Shown: positions 1-7,684 of the stretch, piece by piece | Layout: each line of letters begins with the position of its first letter | Numbering within the stretch: the stretch's first letter is position 1 | Source: Pseudomonadota bacterium | GTDB taxonomy: Bacteria; Pseudomonadota; Alphaproteobacteria; Rhizobiales; Xanthobacteraceae | DNA: 19,197 bases | Assembly (NCBI GenBank): GCA_023423415.1 | Contig: JAFAFP010000198.1 | Span: 1-19,197, forward strand | Direction: 5' to 3' | Program-made: the position numbers and the translations under genes | Notes under the pieces: model-generated | Told to the model about the DNA's origin: nothing | What the model saw: only the letters and a program-made list of their open reading frames with translations | Databases searched by the model: none

Positions 1-69
1 GGTCAGCACCGAGCTGACGGCCGTGGACGACCGCAGGAACAGGAAGCGCAGTGACAGGAAGCTGCTCAT
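1..69 (-). CDS. Start of next gene in the polysaccharide operon (partial, unidentified)
   Basis: Only the first 23 codons are inside the window; the gene continues past the left edge. The ATG (complement of 67-69) overlaps the TGA of the upstream glycosyltransferase (66-68) as ATGA, the same 4-nt overlap seen at the previous operon junction, which is the main argument that this is a real gene. The visible peptide begins MSSFLSLRFLFLRSSTAVSS: short, hydrophobic and serine rich. Since the operon lacks a Wzx flippase elsewhere in the window, a membrane protein such as a flippase is a reasonable guess, but the sequence is too short to identify a family. Confidence 0.5.
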   Translation of the reverse strand, partial: MSSFLSLRFLFLRSSTAVSSVLT

Positions 70-1286
70 TGATGCTTGCCGGAAGCCAGCAGCGTGCTGA
101 CGGTCTTCGCGAAATGCGCGGGCGACAGGTATTCGGCGATATCCTTCGCTGCTCTTGCGCCCATGCGCTGACGCAGATCCGGATCGTCGGCGAGACGCGC
201 CAGCCAACCCGCCGCGGCGTCGACATCCGGATCAGCCCATTGCTGGTTTCTTGTATCGAATGCGTTGTCGCGATCCTCAACCGGAATGAGCTTGTAAGGC
301 AGAAGCGCCGAATTCTGCTCATTCATGAAGTCGAGATTGCCGGACCATCCGGTCGCGATCACCGGCTTGCCGAGGCGCATGGCCTCGGCACAAATCAGGC
401 CGAAGCCTTCCGATCGGTGTGTCGAGATAACGATGTCGGACAGGGCCATGAGGCCGGCCATGTCTTTCGACGACAGCGTGCGTTCGATGACGTGGATATT
501 CGCCGCCCCGGCGATTGCTGCGTTCAATTCCTGCCGGGCCAAGGGCACGTTGCCCGGATCGCTCATCTTGATGACGAGGATTCGATCGCTGCGATCGCCA
601 AAGGCGCGCCGGAACGCTTTGATCGCCGCGACCGGAGTCTTGCGGGCGAAGTTCGATCCGATATGGAACGAGTTGAGGACGATCAGCGCGTCGTCGGCAA
701 GGCCCAGATCCTGGCGGCGCAAGGTCGGCGCTTCAATCTCGGGCAGGGGATGGGGCACGACATGCACCGGCAAGTTCGTGGCGGCGGCGATGGCAGCCTG
801 CGTGAAGCGGCTCGGAACCCAGATTTCATGCACGAATGACAGCGCCGGCTTCCATGCATCGGACAGCCGCGGCAGCTCCCACGCCCAGTAACCGATGATG
901 CGCCGTCCGGCGATCTGACGCCGCCCGAGCATGCACATGGCGTACGGCATGTAGGGCCCGTTGATATGCACGATGAGACTTCCGCCGGTGCCGGGCTCCA
1001 ACGGACGGGTCTCGATGGCTCCGGGCAGATCGTTCTGCGCGAAGGCCGCGCTCAGATCGTATGCGGTTGGTTGCAGTCCGGATGCCTCAAGCGCGCGATA
1101 GCCAAGCCTTGCGCCCTCGCCGAGGCCACTGGCCGAACTGAACCATCCGGCGATGCCGATCGGCATGCCGCCTTGTGGATTGCGCGGGGGACGCGGCGCG
1201 ATGACCGGCGTCACCTTCTCGAAAAATCGCAGGCGCCAAGAATGCGGGATTTTGCGCCATGCGCGGTGAGCGAAAGATTTGTTCAT
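66..1286 (-). CDS. Glycosyltransferase, GT-B fold, family 4-like
   Basis: Predicted cytoplasmic sugar transferase of 406 residues that would add a sugar to a lipid-linked repeat unit. The N-terminal half holds a glycine-rich loop (GLGEGARLGYRALEASG, about 54-70). The C-terminal half has the classic nucleotide-sugar site STHRSEGFGLICAEAMRLGKPVI with the EX7E pair E293 and E301, as in retaining GT4 enzymes. The open frame extends upstream to 1442, but the ATG at 1284-1286 is chosen because it overlaps the stop of the upstream membrane-polymerase gene as ATGA (1286-1283) and because the family-like sequence starts there. No strong Shine-Dalgarno precedes it, consistent with coupled translation. 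Its own stop overlaps the next start at 66-69. Donor sugar and linkage cannot be read from sequence. Confidence 0.85.
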   Translation of the reverse strand: MNKSFAHRAWRKIPHSWRLRFFEKVTPVIAPRPPRNPQGGMPIGIAGWFSSASGLGEGARLGYRALEASGLQPTAYDLSAAFAQNDLPGAIETRPLEPGTGGSLIVHINGPYMPYAMCMLGRRQIAGRRIIGYWAWELPRLSDAWKPALSFVHEIWVPSRFTQAAIAAATNLPVHVVPHPLPEIEAPTLRRQDLGLADDALIVLNSFHIGSNFARKTPVAAIKAFRRAFGDRSDRILVIKMSDPGNVPLARQELNAAIAGAANIHVIERTLSSKDMAGLMALSDIVISTHRSEGFGLICAEAMRLGKPVIATGWSGNLDFMNEQNSALLPYKLIPVEDRDNAFDTRNQQWADPDVDAAAGWLARLADDPDLRQRMGARAAKDIAEYLSPAHFAKTVSTLLASGKHQ

Positions 1287-2569
1287 GCAAGCTGCCGCTT
1301 GGAGCCGCGCGACGCCGCGACCAGCCCCCAGATAATCCCGAGCAACAGGAAGAAATGCCGCCAATGGTCGGTATCGATAATGATGCCTTCGCCGACAGCG
1401 CCAACGAAAGTTGCATAAACCGCGATCAGATAAGGCTGCCACGGAGTCCGCTCCATGACGGCGCCGAGACCGGCAATCAGCGTCAGCGCGATGAGCGCCA
1501 CATAAGCGAGTCCGCCGAGCCAGCCATAAACAAGGAACGCTTGCTGGTACACGTTGTGTTGCTGAACGCCGTAGATGGAGCTGAAAGCAAATGGACCCAT
1601 CCCGAACGGGTGGTTCAGGATCTCGGTTACGGCTAAAAACTGCATTGTGAACCGACCGCCACTGCCGACATCGTAGGTCTGAACGACCTGTGCCCGCTGC
1701 TTAAACATCTCGTCGATTGCGTCAAACGACAATGCGGCTGCCACTGCGATAGCGAGAAGAGCAATGCTGACAGCACCGAGCGTAATGAACCGGAGGCGAG
1801 TACGATGGTTCTCCGCCGTCACGATCATCAGTCCGAGCATGATGACGCCCGAAAGTACGAAATGAATCCAGGCGCCGCGTGAGAAGCTCAGGAAGAACCC
1901 GAGCAGAATGAAAAGAAGTGCTGCGGTCGTGAGGAGGCGAACGCCCCGTGATAGCAGAGATTGCAGCAGGAACAGGATCGGCAAGATCAGAAAGGGGCCG
2001 TAGACGTTCGGATCCTTGAAAGTACCGCTTGCGCGGCCAGTGGGGGCGAACAGTTCGCTAAATCCCGCGGTAAATTTGAAGTATCCGATGATGCCGGCCG
2101 CTGCGGCCACCATTGCGGCGATGATGTAAGCCGCACGCGTGATGCGTAAGCGCCGCACGCTGTCGCTGGAAAAGAGGCACGCGAAAATGACCGCCGACAC
2201 CGACATGAAGAGCGTGATGATGACAAACCTGCCTGTCAGGTCCCTATCGGCGACCCTGAAATAGGCAATCACACCGCCGATATTCCACAGCAGCAGCAGC
2301 CAGATCATCGGGAGCAATTCGCGCCGGATTGGGACGCCTGCTATCAGACAGGCGAAGGCCAGTGGAACCACAGCGAACTCATACGGCGATGGTTCGATGA
2401 AAACAAAGCCGCTGATGAGAATGATGACGAAAAGGCAGATTTCGAGAATTTGCCTCGCAATGCGCGGCACTGGCCGCATCGGCAGGCGGCCAACTGTTGA
2501 ACGCGCCGGGTTGCTCGCGGGCACCATAGGTGGTACCGCGATCCGACTTGCCTGGTCGAGCGTGATCAA
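1283..2569 (-). CDS. O-antigen ligase/Wzy-like polysaccharide polymerase
   Basis: Polytopic inner-membrane protein of about 428 residues with roughly ten hydrophobic segments and one larger loop (about 281-335). Diagnostic features are GTFKDPNVYGPFLI (about 182-195), SFSRGAWI (228-235) and QHNVYQQAFLVYGWLGGL (337-354), as in the Wzy_C/O-antigen ligase superfamily. In this operon context, polymerisation of lipid-linked repeat units in the periplasm is more likely than ligation to lipid A, but family membership alone cannot separate the two. The start is uncertain. I prefer the TTG at 2567-2569, which overlaps the stop of the upstream transferase as TTGA and mirrors the ATGA overlaps at the next two junctions. 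The alternative is the ATG at 2525-2527, giving 414 residues and a 38-nt gap. Neither has a strong Shine-Dalgarno. Confidence 0.85.
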   Translation of the reverse strand: MITLDQASRIAVPPMVPASNPARSTVGRLPMRPVPRIARQILEICLFVIILISGFVFIEPSPYEFAVVPLAFACLIAGVPIRRELLPMIWLLLLWNIGGVIAYFRVADRDLTGRFVIITLFMSVSAVIFACLFSSDSVRRLRITRAAYIIAAMVAAAAGIIGYFKFTAGFSELFAPTGRASGTFKDPNVYGPFLILPILFLLQSLLSRGVRLLTTAALLFILLGFFLSFSRGAWIHFVLSGVIMLGLMIVTAENHRTRLRFITLGAVSIALLAIAVAAALSFDAIDEMFKQRAQVVQTYDVGSGGRFTMQFLAVTEILNHPFGMGPFAFSSIYGVQQHNVYQQAFLVYGWLGGLAYVALIALTLIAGLGAVMERTPWQPYLIAVYATFVGAVGEGIIIDTDHWRHFFLLLGIIWGLVAASRGSKRQLA

Positions 2570-4113
2570 TACGCGTTCTCGCTCTTCAGCAGCGCGAATG
2601 GAGTCATCGCGACGATGTAGAGGTCGAACAGCACCGACCAGTTTTCGATGTAATAGAGGTCGTATTCGACGCGCTTCTGGATCTTTTCCTGCGTGTCGGT
2701 TTCGCCGCGCCAGCCGTTGATCTGTGCCCACCCGGTGACGCCTGGCTTGACGCGATGGCGGGCGAAGTAGCCGTCGACTGCCTCGTCATAGAGCCGCGCG
2801 GCAGCTTTTGCGTTGACGGCATGAGGGCGGGGGCCGACCAGCGAGAGGTTGCCCTTGAACACCACGTTGAACAGCTGCGGCAATTCGTCGATGCTCGCCT
2901 TGCGGATGAAGCGGCCGACGCGGGTGACACGTGGATCGCCCTTCGTGACGAGCTTCGACGCCGTCGCATCGCATTGATCGACGTACATTGACCGGAACTT
3001 GTAGACTTCAATTAGGTCGTTGTTGAAGCCATAGCGCTTCTGCTTGAACAGCACGGGTCCCCGGCTGTCGATCTTGATAGCCAACGCGACAATCGCCATG
3101 ACAGGAAGAAGGGCGATCAACAGAAGGCCCCCGACGATTTTGTCGAACAGCCATTTCATCACCACGTCCCAGTCGGCGATAGGACGATCGAACACATCGA
3201 GCACCGGCACTTCGCCGATATAGGAATAGGAGCGGGGGCGGAACCGCAGCCGGTTGGAATGCGCCGACAACCGGATATCGACCGGCAACACCCACAGCTT
3301 CCTCAGCATCTGCAGCAGCCGGCTTTCTGCGCTGATCGGCAGCGAGAACACCACGAGGTCAACGCGCGTGCGGCGCGCGAATTCGACGAAGTCATCGACA
3401 GTCCCAAGCTTGGGCAATCCACCACAAGAACTTGGCGAACGGTCGTCGTTGCGATCATCGAAAACGCCGATGATGCGCACATCGCTATCAAGTTGCTGAT
3501 TCAGGGCGCCGATGAGGCTCTCGCCGGCATTGCCGCCGCCGACAATCACGGCGCGGCGTGTTAGCCGCCCGTCTCGCATCCAGCGGCGGACGAGAACGAA
3601 GATAACCGCTCGTCCGGCGACGAGCGCCATTGCACTGATGCCCCAGAAGGCAAGCAGCCACACGCGGGAGAAACGCTGGTCGAGCTTGAAGAAGAAGGAC
3701 AGCGTGACGGCGAACAAAAAGACGATAGACAGGGCCGCCAGCATCCGCGCCATTTGGGGGATCGGCTGCCGGAAGGCGTGGATCTGATAGATATCGACCG
3801 CCTGGAAGGCGATGATCGACAGTCCCGCGATCAGCGCGATGGCGGCAATATAGAGCCAGCTGATACCCTCAGCCGGCACGACATAGATCATGTAAACGAG
3901 TGCGCCGACAAACGCGATCAGGACGCTTTCGATCACCCTGACTATGCCAGCGACCACAATCGGCGAATAAGCCGATCGTGTTGCCACAGCTGCCGCTGCC
4001 AATGCAGCAGCAGACAACTCTCTGGGCGCACGCCGACGCGCATCCTGACTGCCAATAGCAGAGGTCGCAGCAGCGGACGCGCCCAACATCTTGCGAGCGT
4101 CCCACTCAACCAT
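2566..4113 (-). CDS. Undecaprenyl-phosphate sugar phosphotransferase, WcaJ/ExoY type
   Basis: This 515-residue inner-membrane enzyme is predicted to start the polymer by moving a sugar-1-phosphate, often glucose or galactose, from a UDP-sugar to undecaprenyl phosphate. It has the full PHPT architecture: four hydrophobic segments (about 55-79, 86-104, 124-142, 152-176), a Rossmann-like CoA_binding_3 domain with GGGNAGES at 192-199, another hydrophobic segment (about 322-346), and the bacterial sugar transferase domain. That domain shows KQKRYGFNN (357-365), KFRSM (372-376), RKASIDELPQLFNV (404-417), GNLSLVGPRPHAV (421-433) and the C-terminal PGVTGWAQINGWRG (457-470). Length is normal. The N-terminal 45 residues are alanine rich and low complexity. 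It lies 99 nt downstream of the first glycosyltransferase in the same direction. The sugar specificity is not visible. Confidence 0.93.
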   Translation of the reverse strand: MVEWDARKMLGASAAATSAIGSQDARRRAPRELSAAALAAAAVATRSAYSPIVVAGIVRVIESVLIAFVGALVYMIYVVPAEGISWLYIAAIALIAGLSIIAFQAVDIYQIHAFRQPIPQMARMLAALSIVFLFAVTLSFFFKLDQRFSRVWLLAFWGISAMALVAGRAVIFVLVRRWMRDGRLTRRAVIVGGGNAGESLIGALNQQLDSDVRIIGVFDDRNDDRSPSSCGGLPKLGTVDDFVEFARRTRVDLVVFSLPISAESRLLQMLRKLWVLPVDIRLSAHSNRLRFRPRSYSYIGEVPVLDVFDRPIADWDVVMKWLFDKIVGGLLLIALLPVMAIVALAIKIDSRGPVLFKQKRYGFNNDLIEVYKFRSMYVDQCDATASKLVTKGDPRVTRVGRFIRKASIDELPQLFNVVFKGNLSLVGPRPHAVNAKAAARLYDEAVDGYFARHRVKPGVTGWAQINGWRGETDTQEKIQKRVEYDLYYIENWSVLFDLYIVAMTPFALLKSENAY

Positions 4114-4194
4114 TTACGCCGTCCCACGGACCGTCGGGCCATGAAGGCTCGCGATCCTTATTTTGATGGCGCAGTCTTATCGGAAAAGATTCAA

Positions 4195-4222
4195 CAAAAG
4201 CTTATTTTCTTTTTAGCTTTTG
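4195..4222 (-). other. AT-rich stem-loop at the 3' end of the glycosyltransferase gene
   Basis: CAAAAGCT and AGCTTTTG form a perfect 8-bp stem around a 12-nt A/T loop, and the TAA stop of the leftward glycosyltransferase (4213-4215) lies partly in it. The 99-nt gap to the next gene (4114-4212) is clearly more A/T rich than its surroundings. The stem is weak and is followed by an interrupted T tract (TTGAATCTTTT), so it could be a partial attenuator, an mRNA-end stabiliser, or chance. A separate promoter for the WcaJ-type gene in this gap is possible, but I cannot define its boxes. Confidence 0.3.
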
Positions 4223-5349
4223 CGTGCGGCCAGCGCTGCCCGATATGAGTCGATTCCGCCATCGACCATGTCATCGAGGGAAAAAGTGGCGCGTATTCGC
4301 TCGCGCAACAAGCGGGCAGCGACATTTGTTGTTTCGGGATGGTTAACGGCATCGGCCAAAGCGCTTTCAAGCGCCTCGCGATCGTCGACCGGTATGAGCC
4401 GCTCTGCAAACGGCCCGAACATGTCCGGGATGCCGCCGGCTTTTGTGGCAATCAGCGGCTTGCCGGCTGCGGCGGCTTCGAGAACGATATAAGGAAAGGA
4501 CTCCATGCGCGAAGGCACGACCATCACGCGGCCGGTTGCGAACGCCTCACGCGCCGGTATCGGAGGGAGGAAGCGTACGATATCGTCAAGGCCCGCGTCC
4601 CGCGCCTGACGTTGCAGCTCCACTCGAGCCCCGCCGGCGCCAACAATCGTCGCAGACAAGGCAACGCCCTTCGCACGTAGCGCCGCGATTGCAGACAGCA
4701 GGACATCGACACCCTTCAGACGACGCAGTTCGCCGATGTAAAGCAGATCCGTCGCATCAACGTTTGGAGGGACCTCGACAAACTCATCTTCAGCGACGCC
4801 GTTCGGCACGATACGAGCGACGGCCCCCGGTCGCCCCACTTTCTCTCGATAAAGGCGTTCAATGAATGCGCTCTCGAACAGAAACAGATCGGTGCGGCTT
4901 TTCAGGATTTTCTCGAGGGTCAGATAGAAGCGGCCGGTAAGACTATTCGTTTTGAACAGGAGACTGCCGCCATGCGGCGTATAGGCCCGAACCGGGCCGT
5001 CCGCGCCGACTGCAAGTCTGGCATAGGCGGCGCCTTTGGCGCCGTGGCCGTGGATGATGTCGGGTGTCGTTTTCTTCGCATGCTGCGCCACTTGCCGGGT
5101 CGCGAAATAGTCGCCGATCGCCAGCTGCCGCCCCATCGGAAAACGCAACAATCCGAGCGACAAAGCGGGGGAGAGACCCTCAAGGATCGTGGCCGCCCGC
5201 GTTCCGCCTGTGGAAGCATCACAGACAATGCCGACCTGGTGTCCACGCGCCACTTGGCCGCGCACGACGTCGATGACGTGGCGAAACAGTCCGCCGACCG
5301 GCGAACGGAGCACGTGCAGAATTCGTAGCGGCGTTTCTGGCCGGCTCAT
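4213..5349 (-). CDS. Glycosyltransferase, GT-B fold, family 4
   Basis: Predicted cytoplasmic sugar transferase of 378 residues, first gene of the leftward polysaccharide operon. The N-terminal acceptor domain starts ILHVLRSPVGGLFRHVIDVV (10-29), including the glycine-rich loop typical of GT4 enzymes, and contains the HGHGAKGAAYARL segment (about 100-112). The Glycos_transf_1 donor domain begins near LLYIGELRRLKGVDVLL (202-218), with VVPSRMESFPYIVLEAAAAG (277-296) carrying the EX7E pair E283/E291. Length fits the family. The ATG at 5347-5349 is the only sensible start. A 163-nt region holding two inverted repeats separates it from the divergent Wzz-type gene. Donor and acceptor sugars are unknown. 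Confidence 0.9.
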   Translation of the reverse strand: MSRPETPLRILHVLRSPVGGLFRHVIDVVRGQVARGHQVGIVCDASTGGTRAATILEGLSPALSLGLLRFPMGRQLAIGDYFATRQVAQHAKKTTPDIIHGHGAKGAAYARLAVGADGPVRAYTPHGGSLLFKTNSLTGRFYLTLEKILKSRTDLFLFESAFIERLYREKVGRPGAVARIVPNGVAEDEFVEVPPNVDATDLLYIGELRRLKGVDVLLSAIAALRAKGVALSATIVGAGGARVELQRQARDAGLDDIVRFLPPIPAREAFATGRVMVVPSRMESFPYIVLEAAAAGKPLIATKAGGIPDMFGPFAERLIPVDDREALESALADAVNHPETTNVAARLLRERIRATFSLDDMVDGGIDSYRAALAARKS

Positions 5350-5371
5350 GGTCTGGGACTGCCACGCATCG

Positions 5372-5387
5372 ATTAATATGTATTAAT
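5372..5387. promoter_or_regulatory. AT-only palindrome in the divergent polysaccharide promoter region
   Basis: ATTAATA-TG-TATTAAT is a perfect 7+7 inverted repeat with a 2-nt centre, 22 nt upstream of the leftward glycosyltransferase start and about 125 nt upstream of the Wzz-type start. Apart from its centre it is pure A/T in otherwise GC-rich DNA. It could be a regulator operator, or the -10 region of the leftward promoter (TATTAA on the minus strand), or both. No convincing -35 box is visible at the right distance. Function is inferred only from symmetry and position. Confidence 0.45.
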
Positions 5388-5463
5388 ACCGCGATGTTTA
5401 AGAAAGTTTTTCCGTCAGAACTTTGCGCTATTCGCCGCACCCCGCAGCAACGTTAACGCGACG

Positions 5464-5490
5464 GCAACCATGTTGGGACGAAATGGTTGC
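5464..5490. promoter_or_regulatory. 8-bp inverted repeat upstream of the Wzz-type gene
   Basis: GCAACCAT (5464-5471) and ATGGTTGC (5483-5490) form a perfect dyad separated by 11 nt, so half-site centres are 19 bp apart, close to two helical turns. It ends 12 nt before the Shine-Dalgarno (5503-5506) of the chain-length gene. It could be an operator for a dimeric regulator, or a hairpin in the 5' leader if transcription starts upstream of 5464. The sequence alone does not decide this. Confidence 0.45.
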
Positions 5491-5512
5491 GTGAGTTGTG
5501 GTGGAGTCGGTG

Positions 5513-7684
5513 ATGCAGTCGGTTCGGTCCTTCAATGGTGACGTTGGCGTTCACACGTCTGTTGCCGATGGCGAGCTTGACCTTCGGTCCCTCGGTGTGG
5601 CGCTCTGGCGCAGGAAATGGCTGATCCTTCTACCAACGTTGGTCGTCGCACTGCTGACAACTTACATCGTCAATTCCATTACCCCGCTCTATCGCTCCGA
5701 GGCCAAGATCATGGTGGAGGGACGCGAGAGCGTATTCCTGCGGCCCGAGGCGGAAAAATCGGTTGAACGCGCGGCCGCGGACCAGGAAGCTATCACGACA
5801 CAAGTTCAAGTCTTGCAATCGCGTGATATCGCCCGACAGGTGATCCGCGAACTGAAGCTTGCCGAGGGCCCGGGCTTCAATCCCGGCGCGTCTGGAACCT
5901 CGCGGTTTGGTATGCTTCTCTCGGCATTCGGTATCGGCCGGGATCAGCGCAAAGTCACGCCTGAAGAGCGCGCGATGGATGCGTATTTTTCACGTTTGTC
6001 GGTCTCGGCGATTGATCGCTCTCGGGTCATCATTGTCGAATTCCAGGCGGCCGATCCTGAATTGGCTGCGCGTGTCGTGAACGCCATCGTCGATGCCTAT
6101 TTGCGTCAAACGCAGATCGCCAAACAAGAGCAGATCCGCAACGCCAGCGCCTATCTCGCAACCGAGATCGAACAGTTGCGCAAGACCGTGCAAGAGGCTG
6201 AATCGAAGGTCGAGGATTTCAGGGCGAAGTCGAATTTATTCCTCGGATCGAACTCTACCAGTCTTGGCACCCAGCAGCTCGGTGAGCTGACCACGCAGCT
6301 TGCGGCAGCACGGGCGCAGAAGGCCGACCTGGAATCGCGATCGCGCCTTATTCGCGACATGCTGAAGACTGGAAAAGAGGTCGAGTCCGCCGATATCGTC
6401 AATTCCGATCTTCTGAAGCGACTGGTTGAACAGCGTGTGCTGTTGCGTGCCCAATTGGCGGAACAATCCTCGACATTGCTTGAGCGGCATCCCCGCATTC
6501 AGGAACTGAATGCGCAGATCAACGCGCTCGATGTCCAAATGCGTGGAGAGCTGCAGCGTCTCGTGCTCTCGCTCGAGAACGATACCCGCATTGCGAATGC
6601 TCGAATCGAGGCGACCAACGATGCCATCGATCGCCTGAAAAAGCAGATCAGCGGCACCTCGCCACAGGACGTCCAATTGCGCGCGCTCGAGCGCGAAGCC
6701 AAAGCTCAGCGCGATCTGCTCGAATCCTATCTGGCGCGCTATCGGGAAGCCACGGCGCGCGAGAATATCGACTCAACGCCGGCCGAAGCACGGGTGATTT
6801 CGCGGGCTACGGTTTCCAACGTGCCGGCGTTCCCGAAAAAGTTGCCGATCATCATGATCGCAACACTGGCGACCGCATTCTTGGCCGCGGCCTTTGTGCT
6901 TGCCAGCGAGATTCTGAAACAGGGCGGCCCGCGTGCCGTCTCGGCATCTTTTTCAGAAGTGAGCAAAAACGATTCAACCGCGCCGCGTCGCTCAATCTTT
7001 TCGATCCTGAAACGAAAGCACACACAGACTCCGGTCCTGGCGAGCGAGCCTGTGCTGGAGCCTGAGCCGGGACGCGTTATCGCTGCTCGGCCGATCGAGG
7101 ACTTGGTGAAAGCTGTCGACGAGCAGGGCGAAAGCGGAGCAGGGCGGGTTACCGTGATCGGCGCGGGGCGCAATGTCGGCACCACTTACACCGCGATCGC
7201 ATTCGCACGTGCGCTCGCCACAGAGGGGGATCGCGTCGTTCTTGCAGATCTCGCTCTGCACGCACCCAATCTGTCGGTTCTGTCGACCGATCCCGGCGCT
7301 CCCGGTTTTGCGGAACTCGTGCGCGGCACCGCGTCGTTCGGGGACATCATCACGCGCGACAAATTCTCTAGGGTCCATCTGGTCGCTGCCGGCAACGTCG
7401 CCGGCGATGCGGCCGCCATTCTAACCTCGCCGCGTTTGATCATCACCTTGGAAGCGCTGGCGCAGGCCTATGACCATGTTGTGATCGATGGCGGCGCCTT
7501 GGCGGAGGCTGTGCCGGAGTTCTTTGCGCGCATGGCGCCATGCGCTGTGTTGGTTGCTACCGATATCGACAATACAGCGACCAAAGCAGCGCGCGATCAA
7601 CTCGTTGCCGCGGGCTTTGCCGGAGTCGTGTTATGGCTTGGTACGCCTTCGCAGAGTGCGTCGCCGCAGCCAGCCGCAGCCTAA
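5513..7684 (+). CDS. Wzz/GumC-type polysaccharide co-polymerase with degenerate BY-kinase domain
   Basis: Inner-membrane chain-length/export protein of 723 residues. Order: cytoplasmic N-terminus; TM1 about 37-56 after the Wzz-like LDLRSLGVALWRRKW; periplasmic domain with long coiled coils (about 205-280 and 305-410); GNVR/PCP region ending VSNVPAFPKKLP (434-444); TM2 about 446-464; a linker rich in basic residues, Pro and Glu (470-525); a C-terminal P-loop-like domain (about 545-712). That domain is degenerate: the Walker A position reads GAGRNVGTT (550-558), with Thr557 where the catalytic Lys belongs. Walker A' keeps D579 but loses its second Asp and the following Arg. Walker B keeps D659. 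The tail has no tyrosine cluster. It is therefore probably not an autophosphorylating kinase. The ATG at 5513 is preferred over the in-frame GTG at 5498 because GGAG (5503-5506) sits 6 nt before it. The gene is divergent from the glycosyltransferase operon. Confidence 0.9.
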   Translation: MQSVRSFNGDVGVHTSVADGELDLRSLGVALWRRKWLILLPTLVVALLTTYIVNSITPLYRSEAKIMVEGRESVFLRPEAEKSVERAAADQEAITTQVQVLQSRDIARQVIRELKLAEGPGFNPGASGTSRFGMLLSAFGIGRDQRKVTPEERAMDAYFSRLSVSAIDRSRVIIVEFQAADPELAARVVNAIVDAYLRQTQIAKQEQIRNASAYLATEIEQLRKTVQEAESKVEDFRAKSNLFLGSNSTSLGTQQLGELTTQLAAARAQKADLESRSRLIRDMLKTGKEVESADIVNSDLLKRLVEQRVLLRAQLAEQSSTLLERHPRIQELNAQINALDVQMRGELQRLVLSLENDTRIANARIEATNDAIDRLKKQISGTSPQDVQLRALEREAKAQRDLLESYLARYREATARENIDSTPAEARVISRATVSNVPAFPKKLPIIMIATLATAFLAAAFVLASEILKQGGPRAVSASFSEVSKNDSTAPRRSIFSILKRKHTQTPVLASEPVLEPEPGRVIAARPIEDLVKAVDEQGESGAGRVTVIGAGRNVGTTYTAIAFARALATEGDRVVLADLALHAPNLSVLSTDPGAPGFAELVRGTASFGDIITRDKFSRVHLVAAGNVAGDAAAILTSPRLIITLEALAQAYDHVVIDGGALAEAVPEFFARMAPCAVLVATDIDNTATKAARDQLVAAGFAGVVLWLGTPSQSASPQPAAA

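Noticed and set aside
51..839. 262-codon plus-strand frame opposite the glycosyltransferase
   Set aside because: Shadow of a gene with an intact EX7E motif; no family resemblance or ribosome-binding site.
5451..5458. CGTTAACG palindrome in the divergent region
   Set aside because: Only 8 bp and not placed relative to a recognisable promoter; such a palindrome is expected by chance.
5498..5512. GTG at 5498 as start of the co-polymerase gene
   Set aside because: The ATG at 5513 has GGAG at ideal distance; the GTG has no ribosome-binding site and would cover that of the ATG.
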